64,000 bases of DNA. Source: Durusdinium trenchii (Eukaryota; Sar; Dinophyceae; Suessiales; Symbiodiniaceae). Shown in pieces: positions 35,629 to 44,000 of this stretch (its first letter is position 1; every line of letters starts with the position of its first letter). Made by a program: the position numbers and the translations under genes. The stretch covers positions 257,970 to 321,969 of the forward strand of contig CAXAMN010005402.1 of NCBI GenBank assembly GCA_963970005.1, given 5' to 3'. The notes under the pieces are model-generated. The model was not told the origin of the DNA. It saw nothing but the letters and a program-made list of their open reading frames with translations, and searched no databases.

Positions 35629-36247
35629 GGTCTCCCAATCTCAACCCCCTGAAGGCGCTGCTCTCGCACCTTTTCAACTGCGGACGGTTCGTCCGCTCTC
35701 CGGCCCCAAATCTGTTTCTTCACCTGCTTCCTCCAAGGTGCTTTGGGATCGACTTTGGCTGGGGTATATTTGGCGTGAGTGCCACGAACCTCCCAACCTG
35801 TTTTGATACCTTCTGCGGAAGTGACGAAATCGGCGATAACTCGGCCAGACGATGGCCGTGCGGCTGAACTAGCCGCTCCAGCCTCTGGCTCAATTGTCAG
35901 GTCCTGTTCAGGCTCTTCTTCCTCTCCTGATTCTTCTGTTCCTTTAGTGTTTTCCTCCTCTTCTTTTGTTTCTGCGGTCCTTTCAACCGCTGAAGTTGTT
36001 TCTGCGGTCTTCTCAACCGCTGGAGTGGTGCTTGCGGCTGGATCCGCCGCTGATGTGGCTGGCAAAGGCTCTTTCTCCTCCTCCTCTTTTTCTTTACTTC
36101 TTCTCCTTTTCCACTCGGGGCGGCAGAAGCTGCCGCTCCCGAGGATCCCAGCTCCTCCTCCTCGGAGCTCTCGACTTTACTGTGTCTCTCTTCCTTTAGG
36201 CGGAGTGCTCGGTCCCTGTCACTCTCACCGGACCCTTTCGCTACCAT
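35535..36247 (-). pseudogene. 5' acidic/basic module ahead of Gag
   Basis: A frame opening inside the 5' LTR has an ATG at 36247-36245 whose A is the last LTR base and whose TG belongs to the primer-binding site. It reads MVAKGSGESDRDRALRLKEE, then a Ser/Glu-rich and Lys/Arg-rich stretch, and ends at 35897. Around 36060-36110, in a purine run, coding sense passes to another frame (PATSAADPAAS, EESGEEEEPEQDLTIEPEAG, GRVIADFVTSAEGIKTGWEV, VDPKAPWRKQVKKQIWG) that stays open to 35535. No known domain is seen. It could be an N-terminal extension of Gag or a separate small ORF. Confidence 0.5.
36229..36246 (-). other. Primer-binding site
   Basis: The minus strand reads TGGTAGCGAAAGGGTC directly after the last base of the 5' LTR. 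TGG pairs with the tRNA CCA end. The implied acceptor stem (A1-U72, G2-C71, C3-G70) has the A1-U72 pair typical of eukaryotic initiator tRNA-Met. The actual tRNA is not in this window. Confidence 0.75.
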
Positions 36248-36359
36248 GAAAATGAAGTTTCGACGTTTCGGAACGCCTTTTTCCCTTGAGCCAAAACACG
36301 TCAAGAGTCACGTGTCTGCAGTACTCTAGCGGAGTATCTATGGGCTGTACATGCAAACA
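36247..36359 (-). repeat. 5' LTR (113 bp)
   Basis: TG...CA ends, one mismatch to the 3' LTR. On the sense strand the remnant TTTTGGCTCAAG lies about two-thirds of the way through, followed by about 37 bases to the first ATG at the LTR/PBS junction. Confidence 0.95.
36285..36296 (-). promoter_or_regulatory. Spliced-leader remnant in 5' LTR (TTTTGGCTCAAG)
   Basis: Same 12-mer and same position as in the 3' LTR. If the terminal AG still serves as a trans-splice acceptor, element RNA would start with the leader and continue GGAAAAAGGCG to the ATG at 36247. Confidence 0.75.
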
Positions 36360-36364
36360 GCGGG
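36360..36364. repeat. Target-site duplication, right (GCGGG)
   Basis: Exact match of 29365-29369. Confidence 0.9.
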
Positions 36365-39064
36365 CAGTAGCTATATATAATAATATAATATCCAGTCTAT
36401 CTTTCACGAGTCGAAAGTTCCTCGCATATCAAATGAATGGCATCATATTAGCTAACTTGGCCTCGTGCTTTTAGATCAATCTTGGGAATTGCGTCACTGC
36501 GTCATCAGCCCTCTCGAGTCTTAATGATAGAACGCGACACCGCAACAAAATGTGTCCCAACCTGCATTGTAGTATATAGTTGACACGTTGTGATGGCCTT
36601 CCAAGTATTCATCTTTCCACCACAACTGTCACAATGTTCACTCATTGCCGAATGTTTGCCAACCACCCAGGCGCACAAGAGAAACAACATAATCAACGTA
36701 TTTGCTCTATGAGCATATGACCTGACTTGATTTGCAGGAAATACTCCTACAGAGTCGTCAACACAAAAATGCACAAGAAAACTATACCGCACAAATCTCG
36801 AAAGCCTAGTGGCGAATCCTTGCAAAGTTCCGGGAGCGAATACCCCAAGAGAAGAGCCGCCCTGTCGCTACGGTTGAGGCACTTCGGCTCCCCCAGGACG
36901 GCTTTGGCACCAGCTGGCTGAGACATCACCAGCTCGTTCTTCAACATTTGTCATCATTTCCCTTGTCATGCCGGCTCTATTCTCTCCATTCTCTGTCACT
37001 AGTTTCTTCCTGGCCATTCTCGGTAGTCCGTAGGTTTCTGGTAAATGGGTCCCAGCTGGAAAGCATTCGTACAGCATCCCAAGACGAAGCCCCGAGATCT
37101 GCTGAGATCCGTGCAGCCTGCCCCTGCCCATCCGCCGCCAAAGCATTACCCAGATTGTGCCTGAAAGTCACAAGAAGTGTTCTTTAACAAAGAAATCCGA
37201 ATAACATGTTGAACCACTCCAAAGAGGAACGTAGGCACCTCTCACAATATACATTGTATATAATCTACATTATATACAAGCTCTTAGCTTGCCCTTCCTA
37301 GTTGCATGAGGCATGGCTCCCACTGCATGGAACATTTCTGCCTATTTCTCCTCCAAGTGTTGCAACGGGCGTTCTCGAGAACTCCAAAAAAGTGAGCATT
37401 GTCAAGCACCTGTTTGGACGCTGGTTGTTGACTGAGGAAGGCTACTTGGGAACTGTTTCAATCTACAGACGTTGCCCCATATTCAACATTCTCTAATCTT
37501 GGGTGCTTGACAAGCTTGCACCTTCTACACGGGTCCTGCTGGGGCTCCGGACAGAGTCCTGGCCACACTAGGGTGAGCATCCAATTGAGTCCTCTGCACC
37601 TGCCCAGGAAAGCAAAGGGCAAGGGCCTTGAGGACTTCACCCCACCTCGAAGGGTCGAGAAATTGGCAAAAACATGTCCTGGCAATGGTGTGTAGTGTAT
37701 GTGTATGTATATATATATATATATATTTGTGTACATATATGATCCTACACGCCTCCAAGGCTGCTCGCAAGCACTGAACTGCAGAAGCCGGCATGTTGAG
37801 CCTCAGCTGGTCCGTTCTTCGGTTCCTTGTAACCGACCAAGGGGTTTGCTCCTAGTAGTGTCCTTGCTCCTAGCAGTAAGGTCAGGAGCCCCTAGTAGCT
37901 TCTTTGATGCCAGGAGCCCCTAGTAGCGTTCTAGGTCAAGTAAGTGGATATCAATGGGCATTGCTCAGGCTGTTCCCATTCTCTCCCAGTGTCTTCATGC
38001 TTATTCTTTGTTTAATTACAGCGTTTCCGTTCTTTTTCCGGGGTCAATGAGGGAGTGCTTGGTCTACCCTTTGAACCAGTGTCTTTGAGAAGAATTAGTC
38101 CACCTATTGCCGTGTATCAACTGAGCTCTAGCACTGGACGTAGACAGCGCCGAGATTTCCCAAGGTTGTTGCAATTGTCGAGTGCCTGCAATAGTGATGC
38201 TATAGTCCACAGTTGAAAAAAGGTAGCTGCCGTAGCCTTCCCATGCATCAACTTGCGGCACCTGTCATCTGTTTCTCAACTCTATGGGCTGGATAGGATC
38301 TTCATCCGCGAGAGCTTCCAAAAACATCTATCAAGTCATGCACTGAAGGTCGCTGGACTGTTGTTTCAGATCGATGGAGGACGAATGACCGGACCGATGC
38401 GGGCCATGGCTCTGCCTAGCTCCAAAATGCTTCTGCTCTAAAGCCAAGGCTTTCAGGTAAAAGGCCCTCGCCTTGCGGCGGTCGGGTGGAGTCTACTTGT
38501 GCCAAGTGAGATCGGGTAAGATCGGCCATGTGGTCTAACTACTGCCGACCTTTGGCCAGACAGGTTTAGAAGATCGGCATGGCCCCTACACAAAAGGATG
38601 ACACCCACAGGTCAAGAAGTTCTGGAAAATCAATGCGTTCAACGCGCTTCACTCTGTCAGTAATGCTTATCAGGAGGGAATCCATTTGGATGATGCTTGG
38701 ATGGCAGCGCGCTCAGCTGATGCACAGCGGAATTTCATTCCAATGATGGTAAATTGCACTTTAGATAGGTAGATGGATATAACTTAATCAGAAAATCTGC
38801 CTGCGAGCATTAGGTCGACGTTTTATGTGCTCCACTACGAGAACCCCTGGATCGGTCACACCCGTCGTTGGCAGGGGCGTCCACTCCAATTCAGTCCCTT
38901 GGGTCTTCAGGGTGTAACATAAGGTTTTGCTTCTGCATGAGCATTGCAAAATGTGAAGATTCCATGTCCTCTGCATGATGTTCTTCATCTGCTTCTCATC
39001 CAGCCCCATGAACTCATGAAGAGCTCCAAAAAGCCGCTTGTTTTGCACGAGTGCCGAGAAACAC
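36365..39064. other. No recognised gene
   Basis: Short frames only. It includes a TA microsatellite (37706-37735) and a family-1 21-bp array (37846-37930). Confidence 0.55.
37846..37930. repeat. 21-bp dispersed repeat, family 1
   Basis: TTGCTCCTAGTAGTGTCC, TTGCTCCTAGCAGTAAGG and two CCAGGAGCCCCTAGTAGC units. Confidence 0.75.
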
Positions 39065-39433
39065 CACACTCATGGATATGCGTACTGACTTGATTGCGGT
39101 GCCACACGCCGGCCTAGGGTTCCATTTCCTAAGAGTACATGTACGAACCACGGGAACCTGGAGGACTTCAAGAGGAAAGAAGGCCAAAAGCTCAAGGCGA
39201 AAACGGACCGACGGGGTGACGGCGTAACGTGCATGTCTGCGGAACTCACTAGCCCTTTACCAAAGTTCAAAAGTTCGAGGAAAGCAGGTACGTCACGGTG
39301 ATCAGCCGTGATATCCGCATGTACTGTGGCCGCTTCGTTGGACCATCGCACACAGTACATGGATGGTCCCCCTGCACTAAGCCTGAACAAATCCAGAAGG
39401 ATCCCTATGACTCCAAGGGTTACACACACACAC
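39065..39433. repeat. 369-bp direct repeat, copy 1
   Basis: Aligns without gaps to 48032-48400 (constant offset 8,967) with about three mismatches: two near 39144-39146 and one near 39302. It starts CACACTCATGGATATGCG and ends in a CA dinucleotide run. A minus-strand frame of about 120 codons (LLDLFRLSAGGPSMYCV) is open in both copies, but no domain is recognised. The CA tail suggests a retroposed or other mobile repeat; the two copies flank the LINE. Confidence 0.9.
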
Positions 39434-39559
39434 GCCTCCCCAAAGGGAGGCAAATTTCTCGGTAGGTCTACCTTTTGATATTAAGCTCCGGACGGGTCAA
39501 AGCCAGGTGTTCTTCTGAACCAGGCTCCAAACAACTCAAAATGGAGGAGGTGAGATTTC

Positions 39560-39860
39560 AGTGAGGATGGTTGGTGCGGTTGCCAGCTGCACAGTAAAAG
39601 GCCCAGGCACCCCTGCACGCGGTTATCCACTAGGGTGTAAACCCCGGCGTAGGGAAGGGAAAGGAAAGGTGTGTGGAGGCGCAGGAAGAGGAAGAACAAG
39701 AAACGGAAAGGAAGTGACCGTTGCTTGAAAACTGGAGGAAGGATGGTTGGTGCGGTTGCCAGCTGCACACTGAAAGGCCCAGGCACCCCTGCACGCTGTT
39801 ATCCGGTAGGGTGTAGACCCCGGCGTATGGAAGGGAAAGGAAAGGATGAAGGCCTGTGTG
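39560..39860. repeat. 175-bp tandem duplication
   Basis: GGATGGTTGGTGCGGTTGCC to GCGTAGGGAAGGGAAAGGAA (39567-39670) repeats at 39742-39845 with several substitutions. It lies between the 369-bp repeat and the LINE. Confidence 0.8.
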
Positions 39861-39923
39861 TGGCAAGGCGGCGAGGCTGGTAGGAGAGAGCTGCAAAGCG
39901 GCGGGAGGCGCAGGGAGAGGGAG

Positions 39924-39927
<4 letters not shown>

Positions 39928-39970
<43 letters not shown>
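39928..39970. repeat. (GA)n microsatellite at the LINE 5' boundary
   Basis: Nearly pure GA run that stops exactly where the leader-like motifs begin (39971). Confidence 0.9.
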
Positions 39971-40009
39971 TGGCTCAAGTTTGGGCTCAAGGGTCTAGGT
40001 GGCTCAAAC
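39971..40009 (+). promoter_or_regulatory. Tandem spliced-leader-like motifs at LINE 5' end
   Basis: TGGCTCAAG (39971-39979) is followed without a gap by TTTGGGCTCAAG (39980-39991, one mismatch to the leader end TTTTGGCTCAAG). A third partial match, TGGCTCAAAC, lies at 40000-40009. Nested truncated leaders are the known mark of repeated trans-splicing and retroposition in dinoflagellate genes. Confidence 0.55.
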
Positions 40010-40149
40010 CGGTGGAGACAAGGAGAAGTCCGTCGGCAGTGGCACTACATCCTTGAGGTGGCCTACTTCTCTAGGTACCCCATTGGTGTCCTTGCCATTG
40101 CTAGTGATACGAGACTGTTGAGCACCTCGACCTGATCTTCACCAACGAG

Positions 40150-40998
40150 ATGCAGAGTTGGGAGGGCTTCAAAGCCGTACGGCCTCGACGGGCATATCTT
40201 GTGTGCCGAGGGTGTGAAGGAAGCTGGATCTGGGCTGATCGTGTGAATGATCAGAGGTGGTGCTGTGATCATTGTGGACAGCAATGGCCTGCTGGCCAGA
40301 AGCAACGGGTGTCCCCCAGGCCATCCCGACAGAGGACACGCCGAGAGAAGGCAAGGAAGATTGATGCACTGCCTGGGTTGGGGCCCAAAGACAAGCAAGT
40401 GAAACACCCGGTCGATGACATGCTCAAGAAAAACTGGGCAAGCCTCTCGGATGATGTCAAGAAGGCGCTGCAGACAGTTGGGATAGACTACACCCCACCA
40501 CCGGAATTGCAGCCTTTGGAAGAGCTCCTCAAAGCGCATTTAGAAGATCTTCCCAAAGAAGTCAAAGATGCAGTGACGAACCTGGTGACCCCAGTGAAGC
40601 AAGAGCCGAAGGATGTCACCTCTCAGCTCAAGGTGACGGTTGGAGAACTCCGTCAGCTGTCTAACAAGAAGGCTGGGCTTCAGAGGAAGGTTGACTATGC
40701 CAAGGAGCAGTACCGGACCCTTCTGGATGAGCTGAAGGTCGTGCAAGAGCTGATTGACAAAGAGCAGCAACAGCTGAGTGCACAGTCTGAGGCCTATGCC
40801 AAGATCCTGAAAGAGGAGACTAAGGAAGCACCTGGCCCGGTAGAAGTTGTTGATGAGGACGTGAATGATCACGTCTTGAAGGCTTTAGCCCAGGTTGGCA
40901 TTCTGTACACAGAGACTCAGAAGTCAGATCTTGAGCGGCAGCTGGCTGAAAGCATGCTCAAACGCCGCAAGAAGACTGAGGCCCCACCGTCGGGGTAA
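40150..40998 (+). CDS. LINE ORF1, zinc-ribbon and coiled-coil protein
   Basis: 282 residues from the first ATG after an in-frame TGA. A zinc ribbon near the N-terminus (LVCRGC, Cys19/Cys22, and RWCCDHCGQQW, Cys39/Cys42) is followed by a basic stretch (RPSRQRTRREKARK, about 57-70) and, from about 175 to 245, a long Glu/Lys/Gln-rich coiled coil (VDYAKEQYRTLLDELKVVQE). By analogy with LINE ORF1 proteins it should bind element RNA and multimerise. Its last 100 bases overlap the open frame of ORF2 in another phase, so ORF2 may be reached by reinitiation or frameshifting. The frame is intact. Function is inferred from position and composition, not from a known family match. Confidence 0.8.
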   Translation: MQSWEGFKAVRPRRAYLVCRGCEGSWIWADRVNDQRWCCDHCGQQWPAGQKQRVSPRPSRQRTRREKARKIDALPGLGPKDKQVKHPVDDMLKKNWASLSDDVKKALQTVGIDYTPPPELQPLEELLKAHLEDLPKEVKDAVTNLVTPVKQEPKDVTSQLKVTVGELRQLSNKKAGLQRKVDYAKEQYRTLLDELKVVQELIDKEQQQLSAQSEAYAKILKEETKEAPGPVEVVDEDVNDHVLKALAQVGILYTETQKSDLERQLAESMLKRRKKTEAPPSG

Positions 40999-41029
40999 CC
41001 CCCTCGATTGGCCTTTGAAGGACGCCTGG

Positions 41030-44000
41030 ATGCTCGAAAAGAACAAGCTTGCTGAGCATTTTGATTGGGAGTCAATGCACTCAGGAAGCTTGGGCAGAGC
41101 AGCACATCAACATTGGGGTTTCCAAGCACACGACCAGCAGTGTTTGAGTGTTTGGGTTTCGTGGGACAGCATGTGCCCTTGCAGGGGAGCAAGCCATGTT
41201 TGTGAATTTGATAGATGGAGTCAAGTGGCTGGCATTGAGATGTGCGATTGTGCTGTTTCTCAAGGCTGGCAGCCGTACGTTGCATGTGGATCATCTTGGG
41301 ACAATCCTTATCCAAGTGATCAGGATACACCTCGCCATGTCATCACTTTGGGGGTGGACTCTCTCCTCTCTAGTACATGTGAGCCGGGGCGCAACATGTC
41401 GGTGGTTGGAGGGAAGGGAGATGATGGTGATGAAGTACTACATGAAATGCAGGTGAACTCGGTTGCAGGTGACACAGAGAGACAAGGTGATGATGCACCA
41501 GGGTGCGCTGGTGATGATGCATCACAACAGGAAAGGACAGTTGAACCAACCGGGGCACTGCCTTTGCGGAGCACGGAGCGGCTGGGCTTGCCCAGACCTG
41601 CTAAATGCGGGACCCTGGAAGGTGTCAACACATGTCCTGAAGCAGAACTGAGCGACCTTGGCCAGCAGGCCCCTATGTTGCTTGGTGGAGGAAAAAGAGG
41701 AAGAATGGAAGACATCTGGAGAGACGAACCAGGTGTGGAGAGGTATACTAGCCCTGGGAGGCTGCAAAATCGATTGCAAGTGCTACAGGAGAAAGCCAGG
41801 GCAGCGATAGATGCCCTGCCGATCGAGTGTCGAGAAGATGTTGAATTTGGTATGGTTGAAACTCGTGTGTGGGGCCTGGAGGCTCTCAAACATGTGCTGA
41901 AGATGAGACTGGCGTTGCAGAGCGCTCTGCATCTGTGCAGGCCAGTGCAGGAGGTTCCTGAGATGCCTCCCATGGCTGAGCTGCTGGCTGCCAACCTCAC
42001 GCTCAACCTCCAGAATAATGGCAATAGATGTTTTGCCAATGCGGTTCTGCGCATGTGGTGCTGGCAAGGGGCCCATCATCCCAATCCAGCTGAATTTTGG
42101 GGCCCTTCGACCAAGTTGTGCGTGCAACTCCTCCAACAGGATGACATCCCGGATGTCTTCTGGGCCTCGGAACTGCAACCAGCTATTGCTAGGCTGGAAA
42201 ATCCTCAGAGTCAGCATGATGCCTCAGAGTTTCTCATCCTGCTGTGGGAGATGTGGGGACAGACAGGCCTGCAAGGAAACTGGCACTCTCACTTTGGAGG
42301 CCGCTGGCATGAATATGACACGATTCCCTTGTACATCAGGATGCCAGTTGAAATGGGCGACGAAGTCCACTTTGAGCACCTGCTGCAGGAATGGGCCAGA
42401 GAAGGGAATGGACAGTGCCTCGGAGTTGATGTTGAACACATTGTCTTTCATGTGGGCAGGTACTCCCTGTGTACGCAGACTCGTACTTGGGTGAAGCACC
42501 ACCATATTCTGCATACACCGTCCACTTTCAGTTGCCCTCAGCGAATGGAGTCTGGGCACACGGGACAGTCCACTTTTGTCCTGCGTGGCATCATTGCACA
42601 TCAGGGGCCACAGATGATCAGTGGGCACTATGTCACGCTTCTGGTGGAAGGTGAAGCCTGTTGGATTGCAGATGATGGCCAGTGCCCTGAAGTGTGCAAG
42701 GAGATTCCTGAAAAATTCAAACGGGAGGCAGTGATGATCTGGGCTTCTCGGGCAGAACAATCCAATTTCTGGTCCACTACCATTGGCAATTTTGAGCCAC
42801 CGATGAAGAAAGCAAGGCATCCCAACCAGGAGATTGAAATCCTCTATGCCAACATCACCCAGTGGACCAAGGAATCCAAGGAGTGGCTGATTCAACAACC
42901 TCACTCCGTTGTCATGATGGTTGAGACCCATTTGAATCATAGCAAAATGGACGGGGCCCACAATGAGCTGTGCCGACATAGATGGCAGCCTACTTTCCTG
43001 GCGGCCCATGACACGGGCAGGGGAGGCAACAGTGGTGGCCAGCTGTTTGGCCTGCGAGAAGGGCAATCAGGATACCTTTTGCATAGTTATGACTTCGATG
43101 GAAATGGCTTCCTGGCCAATGTTCTGCAGAGACAACAGTGGGAGCTTGCCCTTATCTCTGTCTACTTGAAGACAGGTGAAGACCTCAACTCCAAGGCAAA
43201 TTCCACTGTCCTGGGCGAGCTTGCAGCTTTAGTTCAACAGCTGGCCATCCCATGGATTGTTGTGGGAGACTTCCAAGTGCCGCCTGAGCAATGGATGGGT
43301 CACAATTTGCTGAATGTTTTGAAGGCAGAAGTGGTGTGTTGTGGCCAACCGACCTTGATAAATGGAGCAGAGTTGGATTATCTGCTGGCCTGCCGAACAG
43401 TGGCTCCTTTCCTGGACCTTAAGGTGACATGGGATGTTCCTTGGAAACCACATGCGGGCCTCATCATCACCGTGGACCAAGATGCACCCCGACTGGTCTT
43501 CCCACAGTTGACACAATACCCATCAGTGCCCAAATTGGAGGAGCAGGGCAAAGAGTGGTCAGATTTCTCTCCCTCTCCTAAACCATTCTGGTTGGGGCGG
43601 CCAATTGGGCCAAAAGAGATTCAATATGCTGAGTGGTGTCATCAAGCTGAGCAGTATGTCCTCCAGCGGCTTCATGAACCACGGCAAGGTCGAGGGTGGT
43701 ACCTGGCCTTGGAGCAAAAGCCGCTCCCAGTGTCAAAGCCTTTGGCACCTTGGAAAAAAGGTGATCTTGCGTACTGGGGCCAATTCACTTCCCTGCTACA
43801 TCATGTGGCCAGCAAGCCTTGCATGTCTGCGGGCTCGATGGATCATCTCAGGGCAAAGACGGCTGATTTGCACGTGCGCTGGCAAAATGTCCATGGTTTG
43901 GAAGATTTCCAAGGAGGCCTTGAGTCATTGATTGCTGGGGACAGAGCCCCTCTGACGCTGCTCATCAAAGGAGCTGAATGCAACAAGGACTATGCCAAAA

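Larger units (their letters stand above)
29370..36359 (-). mobile_element. Full-length Ty1/copia-type LTR retrotransposon (6,990 bp)
   Basis: Two 113-bp direct repeats bound the element, each starting TG and ending CA, with a 5-bp GCGGG duplication outside. Inside, on the minus strand, an initiator-tRNA-type primer-binding site abuts the 5' LTR and a purine tract abuts the 3' LTR. The order zinc-knuckle Gag, aspartic protease, integrase, methyltransferase-like module, reverse transcriptase, RNase H is the copia order (integrase before RT) with an extra module. The LTRs differ at one base in 113, implying a recent insertion, yet the coding region has several stops and frameshifts. The present copy cannot make the whole polyprotein from one frame; it may have been copied in trans, or some breaks may be sequence errors. 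Confidence 0.95.

Noticed and set aside
42224-43066. 280-codon minus-strand frame inside LINE ORF2
   Set aside because: Shadow of the strongly supported plus-strand ORF2.
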